Below, piece after piece: positions 55,491 through 64,000 of a DNA stretch of 64,000 nt. Position 1 is the first letter of the stretch. Every line of letters starts with the position of its first letter. The notes under the pieces were generated by a model that was given only the letters and a program-made list of their open reading frames with translations, was not told the origin of the DNA and did not search any database. Location of the stretch: contig NZ_CP063397.1 of NCBI RefSeq assembly GCF_021729845.1, positions 2,432,001 to 2,496,000 on the forward strand. Direction: 5' to 3'. The translations under genes and the position numbers were made by a program. Origin of the DNA: Rhizobium sp. SL42 (GTDB lineage: Bacteria > Pseudomonadota > Alphaproteobacteria > Rhizobiales > Rhizobiaceae).

Positions 55491-57293
55491 ATGTCCGAAC
55501 CGGTAGATCCCGTCCAGCGTGCTTTTCTTGGTGTCGAGCAGTCCGTCAGCGGCCAGCGCTGGATGACACGTGCCGATCAGGCGGCGCAGAACAGGGCACT
55601 GGCAATGAGCCAGGTCCATGGCATCCCGGAACTGGTTGCACGTGTGCTTGCGGGCAGGGGCGTTGGCGTCGACGAGGCTCCCGCATTTCTCGATCCCAGC
55701 ATCCGCAACCTGATGCCGGACCCGTCGCGGCTGACCGATTGCGATATTGCTGCCGAGCGCATCTGTGCCGCCATCAATCGTGGCGAGCGCGTCGCCATCT
55801 TCGGCGACTACGACGTCGATGGCGCGGCTTCCTCAGCCTTGATGTTCCGCTTCCTGCATCATTTCGGCATTGATGCGGAGATCTACATCCCAGACAGGAT
55901 TTTCGAGGGCTACGGGCCTAACGCTGCCGCCATCGACCAGTTGATCGATCGCGGCGCCCAGTTGATCATCACGGTCGACTGCGGGTCCACCAGCATCGAG
56001 GCCCTGGCTGCCGCCGAGCGACGCAAGATCGATGTCGTGGTCATCGACCACCACCAGATGGGCCATGAGATGCCCACCTGTCATGCTCTGGTCAATCCCA
56101 ATCGCGAGGATGATCTGTCGGGGCAGGGGCATCTCTGCGCCGCAGGGGTTGTCTTCATGGTCCTAGTGGCCAGCCTGCGGCGTTTGCGCGAGCAAGGGCA
56201 TGCCTATGCCCGCTCGCTTGATCTGCTCGCCTGGCTCGATCTGGTCGCGCTGGCAACGGTGTGCGATGTCGTGCCGTTGAAGGGCCTGAACCGTGCCTAT
56301 GTCACCAAAGGCCTGATTGCTGCCCGCCACCAGCAAAATGCCGGCCTTGCCGCATTGCTGCGCATTGCCGGCATCGGTGGCCCGGTGACGCCGTATCATT
56401 TCGGATTCCTTGTCGGGCCGCGAATCAATGCTGGGGGACGCATCGGCGATGCCGCGCTGGGAAGTCGGTTGCTGACCATCGACGAGCCTGCGGAAGCCGA
56501 CAAGATTGCCACCCATCTGGATGAACTCAATCGCGAACGTCAGGCCATGGAAGCGGTCATGCTGGCCGAGGCCGAAGCGGAAGCCATGGCGGAATACGGC
56601 ACCGGCGAGACGGCGGGGGTAATCGTCACGGCACGCGAGAACTGGCATCCGGGTATTGTCGGATTGCTGGCTGCCCGGCTGAAGGAGCGGTTCAAGCGCC
56701 CGGCCTTCGCCATTGCCTTCGATCCGTCGGGCAAGGGGGCGGGCTCCGGCCGGTCGATCAATGGCTTCGATATCGGCAAGATGGTGCGGGCCGCCGTCGA
56801 CAATGGCCTGCTGGTCAAGGGGGGAGGCCACGCGATGGCCGCCGGCTTGACGGTCGAGCGCGGCAATCTCGGTCGCCTCAGGGCGTTCTTCGATGAGCAG
56901 GCATCCACACAGGTCGCCTCACTTGCGGCCAACCAGACGCTGAAGATAGACGGCGCCATCGGCGCATCGGGTGCAACGCTTTCGCTGATCGACCAGCTCG
57001 AGGCCGCCGGCCCTTACGGCTCTGGTCATGCGCAGCCGATATTCGCCGTGCCGATGCACCGGCTGCGCGACGTGCGCCCGGTCGGCACCACCCATGTGAA
57101 GATCACGCTGGAGGCGCTGGATGGCAGCAAGCTCGAAGGTATCGCCTTCCGCGCGGCGGAAACCGAACTCGGCCATTTCCTGATGAACAATCGCGGCAAT
57201 CAGGTTCACGTGGCCGGGACGCTGGGCGCCGATCATTGGCAGGGCAACCGCCGCATTCAACTGCGCGTTCTCGATGCCGCGAAGGCACTTTAA
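55491..57293 (+). CDS. recJ: single-stranded-DNA exonuclease RecJ
   Basis: RecJ degrades single-stranded DNA 5' to 3' in recombination and mismatch repair. The DHH domain has AIFGDYDVDGAASSALMF, ITVDCGSTSIEALAAA and VVVIDHHQMGHEMP; the DHHA1 domain has NWHPGIVGLLAARLKERFKR and GRSINGFDIGKMVRAAVDNG, KGGGHAMAAGLTVERG; an OB-fold follows (RLRDVRPVGTTHVKITLEAL). I chose ATG 55491 (MSEPVDPVQRAFLGVEQSVS) because conserved residues start here; the frame is open from 55431. The product has 600 residues, normal for alphaproteobacteria. Confidence 0.95.
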   Translation: MSEPVDPVQRAFLGVEQSVSGQRWMTRADQAAQNRALAMSQVHGIPELVARVLAGRGVGVDEAPAFLDPSIRNLMPDPSRLTDCDIAAERICAAINRGERVAIFGDYDVDGAASSALMFRFLHHFGIDAEIYIPDRIFEGYGPNAAAIDQLIDRGAQLIITVDCGSTSIEALAAAERRKIDVVVIDHHQMGHEMPTCHALVNPNREDDLSGQGHLCAAGVVFMVLVASLRRLREQGHAYARSLDLLAWLDLVALATVCDVVPLKGLNRAYVTKGLIAARHQQNAGLAALLRIAGIGGPVTPYHFGFLVGPRINAGGRIGDAALGSRLLTIDEPAEADKIATHLDELNRERQAMEAVMLAEAEAEAMAEYGTGETAGVIVTARENWHPGIVGLLAARLKERFKRPAFAIAFDPSGKGAGSGRSINGFDIGKMVRAAVDNGLLVKGGGHAMAAGLTVERGNLGRLRAFFDEQASTQVASLAANQTLKIDGAIGASGATLSLIDQLEAAGPYGSGHAQPIFAVPMHRLRDVRPVGTTHVKITLEALDGSKLEGIAFRAAETELGHFLMNNRGNQVHVAGTLGADHWQGNRRIQLRVLDAAKAL

Positions 57294-57328
57294 CTTACGT
57301 AACGTGATAAAAGTAGCTTAAGGTGAAG

Positions 57329-57403
57329 TGGCACGCCCTAGGGGAGTCGAACCCCTCTTCCCAGAATGAAAATCTGGTGTCCTAACCGATAGACGAAGGG
57401 CGC
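57329..57403 (-). tRNA. tRNA-Glu(TTC), copy 1
   Basis: On the minus strand the cloverleaf starts GCGCCCTTCGTCTATCGGTT, has the anticodon stem-loop CCAGATTTTCATTCTGG with anticodon TTC, a T-arm with GGTTCGACTCC, the closing acceptor strand AGGGCGT and an encoded CCA. 75 nt in all. It is one of three seemingly identical copies. Confidence 0.93.
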
Positions 57404-57584
57404 GTGCGCTTCGTGGCGCCCTTATGACGGTGCAACGTGATTCATGCAAGCCAATTTTTCGCGTGACGGCGGCTTTTTTCCACAGCCTCCACGGAAAATG
57501 CTAAACTGGAAAAAACAATGCACTGTGAATGGTTTAGCAGAATGCTTTCCCATGGTTATGCACAGCTTGTGGGGGAGGATGAAG

Positions 57585-57659
57585 TGGCACGCCCTAGGGG
57601 AGTCGAACCCCTCTTCCCAGAATGAAAATCTGGTGTCCTAACCGATAGACGAAGGGCGC
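57585..57659 (-). tRNA. tRNA-Glu(TTC), copy 2
   Basis: Same sequence as copy 1, 256 bases further on, including anticodon TTC and the encoded CCA. The 5' leader (reading on the minus strand AAGGGCGCCACGAAGCGCA) is also repeated. Confidence 0.93.
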
Positions 57660-57828
57660 CTGCGCTTCGTGGCGCCCTTATAGTCAGGGCGATTTGATCC
57701 GGCAAGCGGAAACTTGACGTTGTTCATGAGAAAATTCGATCGCTGGTCAATGGCGCAAATGCAAGAAAGCACGCAGCGCCTGTGCGTTCGAATTCATCGG
57801 GAAAATACAAAATAAGGAGGATATGGAG

Positions 57829-57903
57829 TGGCACGCCCTAGGGGAGTCGAACCCCTCTTCCCAGAATGAAAATCTGGTGTCCTAACCGATAGACGAAGGG
57901 CGC
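57829..57903 (-). tRNA. tRNA-Glu(TTC), copy 3
   Basis: Same sequence as copies 1 and 2, 244 bases beyond copy 2. Because all three are on the minus strand, this is the first copy transcribed. Its leader carries one change (CTCCGTGG for CTTCGTGG on the plus strand). Confidence 0.93.
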
Positions 57904-58078
57904 GTGCGCTCCGTGGCGCCCTTATAGTCAGGGGCATTCAAAGCCGCAAGCGCCATTTTTCGATTTTTTCAAAAAAATGACAGTCATGTCCGGCATGTGG
58001 AAAACATTGAAAGCTGAATGATTCAGCAGTCTTGACCGAAGCGATTTCCGCTTCCTGGCAGGCATGGCCTTCAATGGC

Positions 58079-59047
58079 TCAGAGCTTTGGCGCCTCGGTC
58101 TTTTTTCCGCCGGTCAGCATTCGGCGAAGCGACGACATGAATTTGTTCTTTTTCTGCTGCTCGGCCGGAGTGGCTTCGGTGGCGTCGGCGCCGACCGGGA
58201 TTGCGGCCTCGCCGGGATCGACACCGGCCGTGGATGCGCCGGCCTGGCCTTGGATCGCCGGCGCTGGCGCCGTCGCTGAGGCGGGGGCATAGGAGAGCAT
58301 CTTGCGCTTCGGGCGAGGATCGGACAGGCGCTTGAGCACTGGCGGGCCGTCTTCCTCGGCGACGGGCGCGACCGCAACGGTTCCTGCAGTGGCCTCAGCC
58401 TCGGTCAGCGGCAGCGCATCGGCGGGAATGTCGACGATTCCCTGCTGTTGCTGTGCCGATGGGCTGAACAGGCTCTTGCTCATCGCGTTGATCTTCATGG
58501 TCGGCATGTCGCTTGGCACTATGCTGGAAGACGCGGCAATGTCTGTCGGCTGAGATCCGGCCGTTGCGCCAGTATCGGTTGGCATGACGGCCGGAGCGCT
58601 GGCAGAAGCGGAGAACAGGCTGTTATTGCCGGCATCGACACGGGCTGGCTGCATGATCACCTGGCCAAGATCCGCCGCTTGCGGCTGTTGTGTAACCGCC
58701 ATGACTTCGGGCGGCGGCTCGGCGATATCGGCATAGGCTGCCGCCATGGTTGAGGTTTTCGAAGCGGTGACGCCCGGGGACGGTTCATACAGCGGCAGTT
58801 CGCCATTGGCGGATGGAGCGGCAGCCTTCGTGCCCGCGCTTCCGGCAGCGACCACAATCGGGTCGACATAGCCTTCGGTCTTGGCGGCGGCCTTGCCGCC
58901 TGCGGTAGCCAGTTGCGCTGCGTCACCCAGAGACATCACTTCATCGGCGCTGGTCTGGCAGGAGGCCAGCATAAGTGCGGACAGCATCGCGGCAGTGCGC
59001 AAGCGGGGCGTCAAGGGGGCCGTGCGGGAAAGAAGGAATTTGCTCAT
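58079..59047 (-). CDS. Ala/Pro-rich lipoprotein
   Basis: From ATG 59047 the 322-residue product has a lipoprotein signal (MSKFLLSRTAPLTPRLRTAA, then MLSALMLASC with lipobox LASC). The mature part is a low-complexity Ala/Pro/Ser/Thr-rich chain with short recurring elements (NNSLFSASASAPAVMPTD, SKSLFSPSAQQQQ, LSDPRPKRKMLSYAP) and a basic C-terminus (KNKFMSSLRRMLTGGKK). Similar proteins are known as hypothetical in Rhizobiaceae; I know no function. The frame is open to 59305 but the signal peptide marks the true start. Confidence 0.75.
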   Translation of the reverse strand: MSKFLLSRTAPLTPRLRTAAMLSALMLASCQTSADEVMSLGDAAQLATAGGKAAAKTEGYVDPIVVAAGSAGTKAAAPSANGELPLYEPSPGVTASKTSTMAAAYADIAEPPPEVMAVTQQPQAADLGQVIMQPARVDAGNNSLFSASASAPAVMPTDTGATAGSQPTDIAASSSIVPSDMPTMKINAMSKSLFSPSAQQQQGIVDIPADALPLTEAEATAGTVAVAPVAEEDGPPVLKRLSDPRPKRKMLSYAPASATAPAPAIQGQAGASTAGVDPGEAAIPVGADATEATPAEQQKKNKFMSSLRRMLTGGKKTEAPKL

Positions 59048-59153
59048 CTTGGCCTCTGTCCTGTCGGATCGTCCCGGTAAGGGGCTGGAGGCGCCGCGAA
59101 CGGCGCACTCTCTCGAGAACCCAGATAAGCGTGCAAACTTGCGCGAGGCGGGC

Positions 59154-59594
59154 TTACCAGGCGCCTGTGTTCGGCATGGACAGCCAGGGTTCGGCCGGTG
59201 CCAGGCTTTCGCCCTTCTGCAGGATCTCGATGGAGATGCCGTCAGGCGAGCGAACAAAGGCCATGTGGCCGCAGCGGGGTGGCCGGTTGATCGTGACGCC
59301 TGCATCCATCAGCTTCTGGCAGATCGCATAAATATCATCGACCTCATAGGCGAGGTGACCGAAATTGCGACCGCCGGCATAGTCCTCTGTGTCCCAATTG
59401 TAGGTCAGTTCTAGGCACGGTGCGGAATTGGCTTTTGCCTGATCGACGTCTTCGTCGGCAACGAGAAAGACCAACGTGAACCGCCCCTTTTCATTTTCGT
59501 AACGACGGATCTCTTTCAGGCCAAAAATGTTACTATAAAAGTCGAGTGAGGCGTCCAGGTCTTTGACCCGGACCATTGTGTGCAAATAGCGCAT
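59154..59594 (-). CDS. gloA: lactoylglutathione lyase (glyoxalase I)
   Basis: The 146-residue metalloenzyme converts the methylglyoxal-glutathione hemithioacetal to S-lactoylglutathione. Two vicinal-oxygen-chelate half-domains supply the metal ligands His5 (MRYLHTMVRVKDLDAS), Glu62 (CLELTYNWDTEDY), His80 (NFGHLAYEVDDIY) and Glu123 (GISIEILQKGES). I chose ATG 59594, where the family starts; the frame is open to 59648. Length fits bacterial Ni-type GloA. Confidence 0.95.
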   Translation of the reverse strand: MRYLHTMVRVKDLDASLDFYSNIFGLKEIRRYENEKGRFTLVFLVADEDVDQAKANSAPCLELTYNWDTEDYAGGRNFGHLAYEVDDIYAICQKLMDAGVTINRPPRCGHMAFVRSPDGISIEILQKGESLAPAEPWLSMPNTGAW

Positions 59595-59704
59595 GAGCGT
59601 TCTCCCTGATAACTGACGTGATATGGAACAGTGGACAGGTTCGAGCAAGGCTAAGTCTGCAAAAGCTTCTGGGTAAATATGAAACTAGGGCTTGCGCTGG
59701 TCCG

Positions 59705-59719
59705 TTAACGGAATGTTAA
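59705..59719 (+). promoter_or_regulatory. putative CtrA binding site
   Basis: TTAACGGAATGTTAA fits the TTAA-N7-TTAA consensus of the alphaproteobacterial cell-cycle regulator CtrA exactly. It lies 60 bases before the cold-shock-type gene; another TTAACC half site is at about 59739. This is a motif match only. Confidence 0.4.
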
Positions 59720-59778
59720 TCTGGTCGGCAAGAATCGGTTAACCCTACAATGTGACGCGTTTTCGAGGGGCTTGGGGA

Positions 59779-60357
59779 ATGGCGGACAAGATATCATCGA
59801 AAGGGCTCGCTGGTTTCGAGGAGCTGTCTGGCGATGCTGTAGACCTTATTGAGATCACCGGCGTCGTGAAATGGTTCGACGTTGCCAAGGGGTTCGGTTT
59901 TATCATCCCGGACAACGGCATGCAGGATGTGCTCTTGCATGTGACCTGCCTTCGCCGGGATGGATATCAGACCATACTGGAAGGGACGCGCATCGTCGCG
60001 CTCATCCAGAAGCGTGACCGCGGTTACCAGGCCTTCCGCATTCTCTCCATGGACCAGTCGACGGCGGTGCATCCGTCGCAGCTGCCGCCAGTGCGCACGC
60101 ATGTGCAGGTCACGGCGACAAGCGGGCTGGAACGCGCACTGGTCAAATGGTTCAACCGCACCAAGGGCTTCGGCTTCCTCACGCGCGGCGAAGGCACGGA
60201 AGACATCTTCGTCCACATGGAAACGCTGCGTCGCTTCGGCCTGACTGAGCTTAGGCCCGGCCAGACGGTTCTGGTGCGGTTCGGCCCCGGCGACAAGGGT
60301 CTGATGGCGGCGGAAATCCACCCCGACAATCCGTCACCCGCAACCATGGCGCATTGA
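59779..60357 (+). CDS. double cold-shock-domain protein
   Basis: The 192-residue protein has two cold-shock domains, which bind single-stranded RNA/DNA. The first (about 27-90) reads [18 protein letters not shown] and keeps only part of the RNP motifs (VLLHVTCL); the second (about 118-182) has [18 protein letters not shown] with DIFVHMETL, both RNP motifs complete. Tandem-domain proteins of this size are typical of Rhizobiales. ATG 59779 follows GCTTGGGG; GTG 59752 is an alternative. It lies 4 bases before the DUF192 gene, so both are probably co-transcribed; a CtrA-like site is upstream. Confidence 0.92.
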   Translation: MADKISSKGLAGFEELSGDAVDLIEITGVVKWFDVAKGFGFIIPDNGMQDVLLHVTCLRRDGYQTILEGTRIVALIQKRDRGYQAFRILSMDQSTAVHPSQLPPVRTHVQVTATSGLERALVKWFNRTKGFGFLTRGEGTEDIFVHMETLRRFGLTELRPGQTVLVRFGPGDKGLMAAEIHPDNPSPATMAH

Positions 60358-60361
60358 TCCG

Positions 60362-60850
60362 ATGGCCGCGTCTGTGCAGAAATTGAAAAGCGCCGTCCTG
60401 GCGCTTTTTTTATTGGTCGGCCTTGTCCTTCCATCCCTTGCCGAAGTCACGTTTGATACCGGCAAGCTGACCATTGAGACAACGACCGGAGAAGTTCGGG
60501 AGTTCGACGTCGAATGGGCGATCAGCATGGAGCAAAGGGCGAGGGGGCTGATGCAGCGCGAACATCTGGCGGAGGACGCCGGGATGCTGTTCGATTTCGG
60601 TGAAAGCCGCATGGTGACGATGTGGATGGCCAACACGCCGCTGTCGCTCGACATGCTGTTCATCAACGAAACAGGCCGAATCGTGCGTGTCGCCGAGCGC
60701 ACCACGCCGTTTTCCGAGGCCATTGTCGGCTCGGGTGAGCCGGTGCGTTATGTTCTGGAGATTCGCGGCGGACGGGCAGGCCAACTCGGGATCGCCGCCG
60801 GCAGCCGTATGCGCCTGCCGCTTGCGGTTCCGCAGCGGTCGCAGCCCTGA
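60362..60850 (+). CDS. secreted DUF192 protein
   Basis: The 162-residue product has a signal peptide (SAVLALFLLVGLVLPSLAE, cleavage near residue 27) and the DUF192 domain: VEWAISMEQRARGLMQREHL, GMLFDFGESRMVTMWMANTP, LDMLFINETGRIVRV and YVLEIRGGRAGQLGI. Such periplasmic proteins of about 130-170 residues are widespread but of unknown role. It starts 4 bases after the cold-shock gene. Confidence 0.9.
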   Translation: MAASVQKLKSAVLALFLLVGLVLPSLAEVTFDTGKLTIETTTGEVREFDVEWAISMEQRARGLMQREHLAEDAGMLFDFGESRMVTMWMANTPLSLDMLFINETGRIVRVAERTTPFSEAIVGSGEPVRYVLEIRGGRAGQLGIAAGSRMRLPLAVPQRSQP

Positions 60851-60944
60851 GGTTTTTCATTTTGTGCAAATACCTGCTGGGAAACCGCTTTTTTACTGTT
60901 GCGGCCTACAGGTGAACCGTGTATTCCGGCAAACATTGCTGGAA

Positions 60945-61021
<77 letters not shown>

Positions 61022-61106
61022 AGCAATAACAGGCCGATCAGCGATGGTCGGCTGGATCGAGGCGGCGGGACGGCTCGCCGTATATGTCCTGGAGATGGAT
61101 GCGACC

Positions 61107-61412
61107 ATGTCTGCGAAGATCTACCGCCCCGCAAAGACGGCCATGCAGTCCGGCAAGGCAAAAACCCAGTTCTGGGTGCTTGAATTCGACCAGGCCAGCC
61201 CCCGCAAGATCGATCCGGTCATGGGCTACACAACATCCGCAGACACCCGCCAGCAGGTCAAGCTGACCTTCGAGACGCTCGATCAGGCAGAGGCCTATGC
61301 GCAGCGCGAAGGCATCGAATACCGCGTGATCCTGCCGAAGGAAGCCAAGCGGCAGGTCGTTTCCTATACCGATAATTTCCGTTTCAGCCGCCTTCAGCCC
61401 TGGACTCACTGA
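61107..61412 (+). CDS. NADH dehydrogenase complex I NDUFS4-like subunit
   Basis: From ATG 61107 the 101-residue product (MSAKIYRPAKTAMQSGKAKT, FWVLEFDQASPRKIDPVMGY, then YTDNFRFSRLQPWTH) matches the ETC complex I conserved region, homologous to mitochondrial NDUFS4, an accessory subunit at the peripheral arm of complex I in alphaproteobacteria. Length is normal. It lies between two tRNA genes; the frame is open upstream through the tRNA-Pro, which cannot be coding. Confidence 0.93.
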   Translation: MSAKIYRPAKTAMQSGKAKTQFWVLEFDQASPRKIDPVMGYTTSADTRQQVKLTFETLDQAEAYAQREGIEYRVILPKEAKRQVVSYTDNFRFSRLQPWTH

Positions 61413-61459
61413 GTTCGGCAAGGCTGCAAGCGGTTTGCCTGGCCTGTGTGCCGGCTGAC

Positions 61460-61536
<77 letters not shown>

Positions 61537-61668
61537 AATATTTGAAGTTACTCAGTAAATTGCGACCAGTAGCGTTTTGAGCAAAAAGTGTGGATGGGGC
61601 ATTTCTGCCGCCGCCGCCAACCTTTCGGAAACCCTTGACCGCCATAATGCGTGCACGAGAGGTTAACC

Positions 61669-62412
61669 ATGTCGACATCCGCTGCCAATCGCCGCGCGCC
61701 GCGCAAGCGCCGCAAATCCACCCGCGCTTCGTCCGGCCAGGGCCTGACGTCGTGGCTCGTTCTGCTGGCTGTGGTTGCCGGCGGGATTGCCACCTACGAC
61801 AATCGCGTCACGATCATGAAAGAAGTCTCGCCCTACCTTGTCGATCGTCCCTCGGAGCGGCAGGCATCCGGCGCCGGCAATGCACGAGCGGAAAAGCCGG
61901 AGAAGAAGAGCACCAGTGTCGCGCGCGGGGATCAGCAGCCCGCCAGGTCTTCAGGATCGCCGGTGCCACCGGTTGCAGTCGGCCAGGTCGCCAAGCTGCC
62001 GGTGCCGGATGCAAAGCCGACGGAGATTGCCGCCAACCTGCCCCTTGCCGGCCAGAGTTTCACCGGCAAGTTCTACTATTGCGGTACGTCCGGCCTGGAT
62101 AATTGCATCGCCAGTGGCGATACCTTCTGGTACCGCAAGACCAAGATCGTGCTTTCGGACATCGTTGCGCCTGGCACAGAGGATGCAGCCTGCCGGCAGG
62201 AGCGCGACCGGGGCTTCGCCGCCAAGGTTCGGCTGCGCGATCTGCTCAACGACGGCAAGTTCGATCTGGAGATCCTGAAGGCGCAAGGCTCGCAGGATCG
62301 CGGGCCGGTCAGCCGCGTGGTCACCCGCAATGGACGCTCGCTGGGCTCCATTCTCGTGTCCGAGGGCCTTGCACAACCACGCATGGGGCGCCGGCAGTCC
62401 TGGTGCCCCTGA
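61669..62412 (+). CDS. membrane-anchored thermonuclease-like protein
   Basis: ATG 61669 is preceded by GAGAGG and gives 247 residues; the frame is open from 61651. A basic N-terminus (RRAPRKRRKST), one membrane segment (LTSWLVLLAVVAGGIATY), a Pro/Ser-rich linker and a C-terminal staphylococcal-nuclease-like domain: VLSDIVAPGTEDAACRQERD, GFAAKVRLRDLLNDGKFDLE and NGRSLGSILVSEGLAQP. The catalytic Arg/Glu set of true nucleases seems incomplete (the usual RLxGIDAPE is KIVLSDIVAPG), so activity is doubtful. Confidence 0.8.
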   Translation: MSTSAANRRAPRKRRKSTRASSGQGLTSWLVLLAVVAGGIATYDNRVTIMKEVSPYLVDRPSERQASGAGNARAEKPEKKSTSVARGDQQPARSSGSPVPPVAVGQVAKLPVPDAKPTEIAANLPLAGQSFTGKFYYCGTSGLDNCIASGDTFWYRKTKIVLSDIVAPGTEDAACRQERDRGFAAKVRLRDLLNDGKFDLEILKAQGSQDRGPVSRVVTRNGRSLGSILVSEGLAQPRMGRRQSWCP

Positions 62413-62464
62413 CAACGGAAACGGCGAACCCAAGCTGACAAACAAAACATTGTTGCCTGCATGA

Positions 62465-62501
62465 AAAAGCCCGCTCCGGATCATCTCCAGAGCGGGCTTT
62501 T
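62465..62501. terminator. strong bidirectional terminator
   Basis: AAAAGCCCGCTC (62465-62476) and GAGCGGGCTTTT (62490-62501) form a perfect 12-bp stem with T-runs on both strands. It separates the nuclease-like gene from the convergent aap operon. Confidence 0.88.
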
Positions 62502-62525
62502 CTGTCGATCGAATGGTTCAGCCGA

Positions 62526-63299
62526 TCAGTGAAGGATCTGGCTGAGGAAGAGCTTCGTGCGCTCGTGCTGCGGATTGTCGAAGAATTCGGCCGGAGAATT
62601 CTGTTCGACGATCTGGCCCTGGTCCATGAAGATCACCCGGTTGGCCACCTGGCGGGCAAAGCCCATTTCGTGGGTGACGCAGAGCATGGTCATGCCCTCT
62701 TCGGCAAGGCCGACCATGGTGTCGAGCACTTCCTTGACCATTTCCGGATCAAGCGCCGAGGTCGGTTCGTCAAACAGCATGATCTTCGGCTTCATGCACA
62801 GCGCGCGGGCAATCGCCACGCGCTGCTGCTGGCCGCCTGACAGCTGGCCGGGATACTTGTGCGCCTGTTCCGGGATCTTCACGCGCTTCAGGAAGTGCAT
62901 CGCCACCTCTTCCGCTTCCTTCTTCGGCATCTTGCGCACCCAGATCGGCGCAAGCGTGCAGTTTTCCAGGATCGTCAGGTGCGGGAAGAGATTGAAGTGC
63001 TGGAATACCATGCCGACTTCGCGGCGCACTTCGTCGATCTTCTTCAGGTCATTGGTCAGTTCGATATTGTCGACGATGATATTGCCCGACTGATGTTCCT
63101 CCAGTCGGTTGATGCAACGGATCATCGTCGACTTGCCAGAGCCCGACGGGCCGGCGATGACGATGCGTTCGCCCTTCATCACCTTGAGGTTGATATCGCG
63201 CAGAACGTGAAAATCGCCATACCACTTGTTCATGTTGACCAGTTCGACGGCGACGTCGGTATCGGAAACCGTGGCGGTCTTGAGTTGAGCTTCAGCCAT
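62526..63299 (-). CDS. aapP: general L-amino acid ABC transporter ATPase AapP
   Basis: The 257-residue ATP-binding subunit of the general amino acid permease. Walker [20 protein letters not shown]-loop [17 protein letters not shown], signature [17 protein letters not shown], Walker [17 protein letters not shown] and switch His in [20 protein letters not shown]. The unusual N-terminal extension ([20 protein letters not shown]) is typical of AapP in Rhizobiaceae. It lies 14 bases after aapM, as last gene of the aapJQMP operon. Confidence 0.95.
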   Translation of the reverse strand: MAEAQLKTATVSDTDVAVELVNMNKWYGDFHVLRDINLKVMKGERIVIAGPSGSGKSTMIRCINRLEEHQSGNIIVDNIELTNDLKKIDEVRREVGMVFQHFNLFPHLTILENCTLAPIWVRKMPKKEAEEVAMHFLKRVKIPEQAHKYPGQLSGGQQQRVAIARALCMKPKIMLFDEPTSALDPEMVKEVLDTMVGLAEEGMTMLCVTHEMGFARQVANRVIFMDQGQIVEQNSPAEFFDNPQHERTKLFLSQILH

Positions 63300-63313
63300 G
63301 AGAGTGTTCCTGT

Positions 63314-64000
63314 TTAGCGTTTATGTCCGGTGTCGAGATGCCGTTCGATGAAGGCGGAATAACGCGACATGCCGAAGCAGAAGATCCAGAAGATGAAGCC
63401 TGCAAAGATGAGGCCCGTCAACGGTGTTACGGGTGTGATCCACCGGGCGTCACCGAAGCTTGCCTTCACGATGCCGAGCAGGTCGTACATGTTGATGATC
63501 GAGACCAGCGACGTATCCTTGAACATGCCGATGAAGGTGTTCACGATACCCGGAACGACGAGCTTGATCGCTTGCGGCATGATGATGAAGAACATCTTCT
63601 GACCGTAGTTCAGGCCAAGCGAATCCGCACCTTCGTACTGTCCCTTCGGAATGGCCTGCAGGCCACCGCGAATGACTTCCGCCATATAGGCCGATGCGAA
63701 GATCGAAACACCGACCAGCGCACGCACGAACTTGTCGATATTGTCGCCCGGCGGCAGGAACAGCGGCAGAAGCACACTGGCCATGAACAGCACGGTAATC
63801 AGCGGCACGCCGCGTACCAGTTCGATGAAGCCGACCGAGGCCGCCTTGACGATCGGCATTTGCGACCGCCGGCCCATGGCCAGCAGAATGCCGAAGGGCA
63901 GGGAGACGACGATGCCGATGAACGACAGGATCAGCGTCACCATCAGGCCGCCCCATTGCGATGTCTCGACATGGGTCAGGCCGAATGAACCGCCGAGCAG
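63314..64000 (-). CDS. aapM: general L-amino acid ABC transporter permease AapM, 3' part
   Basis: The frame is open to the window edge, so the 5' part is outside. At least 228 residues are visible: [40 protein letters not shown], the EAA-type loop [20 protein letters not shown], and [20 protein letters not shown] at the end. It is a His/Glu/Gln/Arg-type permease subunit that pairs with AapQ. The position directly before aapP supports AapM over AapQ. Confidence 0.92.
   Translation of the reverse strand: MLGGSFGLTHVETSQWGGLMVTLILSFIGIVVSLPFGILLAMGRRSQMPIVKAASVGFIELVRGVPLITVLFMASVLLPLFLPPGDNIDKFVRALVGVSIFASAYMAEVIRGGLQAIPKGQYEGADSLGLNYGQKMFFIIMPQAIKLVVPGIVNTFIGMFKDTSLVSIINMYDLLGIVKASFGDARWITPVTPLTGLIFAGFIFWIFCFGMSRYSAFIERHLDTGHKR

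Overview
This window looks like a chromosome segment of an alphaproteobacterium of the Rhizobiaceae type (Rhizobium/Agrobacterium/Ensifer relatives). The right third (about 47.1-64 kb) has compact, high-GC housekeeping genes: radC, map, sfsA, phaC, an alaC-like aminotransferase, hom, recJ, three tRNA-Glu, gloA, a double cold-shock-domain gene, a DUF192 gene, tRNA-Pro, an NDUFS4-like complex I gene, tRNA-Arg, a nuclease-like protein and the start of the aap amino-acid transporter operon. The species call is from gene content only; no rRNA is present.

The left two thirds (1 to about 47.1 kb) is accessory DNA and reads as one end of a genomic island. A tyrosine integrase gene (45.7-47.0 kb) sits directly against the 3' end of radC. 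radC loses its normal C-terminus exactly at the HNHP metal motif, so the island has probably integrated inside radC. The island's other end lies beyond position 1.

Layout of the island. 0-9.3 kb holds a TPR-protein tail, two mazF-type toxin remnants, an unrecognised 536-aa/57-aa gene pair, two convergent large serine recombinases (one broken by an amber codon, one by a frameshift) and an IS110 scrap. 9.35-25.4 kb is an apparent six-gene operon: a 42-aa membrane peptide, an HlyC-like toxin acyltransferase, a lipoprotein, a 3852-residue RTX protein with a lipase-like N-terminus, and the ABC ATPase and membrane fusion protein of a type I secretion system. 25.8-30.2 kb is an insertion-sequence nest: a truncated IS66, an IS21-family element, and an IS3-family element inside the IS21 right end. 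30.4-32.9 kb has an unrecognised TPR-protein/193-aa pair and a small membrane protein. 33-35.1 kb has more remnants (IS110, DUF932). 35.36-45 kb is a second RTX/type I secretion module: a 2199-residue pure-repeat RTX protein, an ABC ATPase gene broken by one base, and an intact fusion protein. An ISL3 scrap and the integrase close the island.

How the parts fit: both RTX proteins end in nearly the same secretion signal and both transporters are close paralogues, so the intact first transporter could export both. The first operon carries its own putative acylating enzyme and a lipoprotein with an inner-membrane-type +2 Asp, which suggests a modified secreted lipase-like toxin with a possible self-protection factor. 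That last step is inference. No TolC-like outer membrane channel is in the window.
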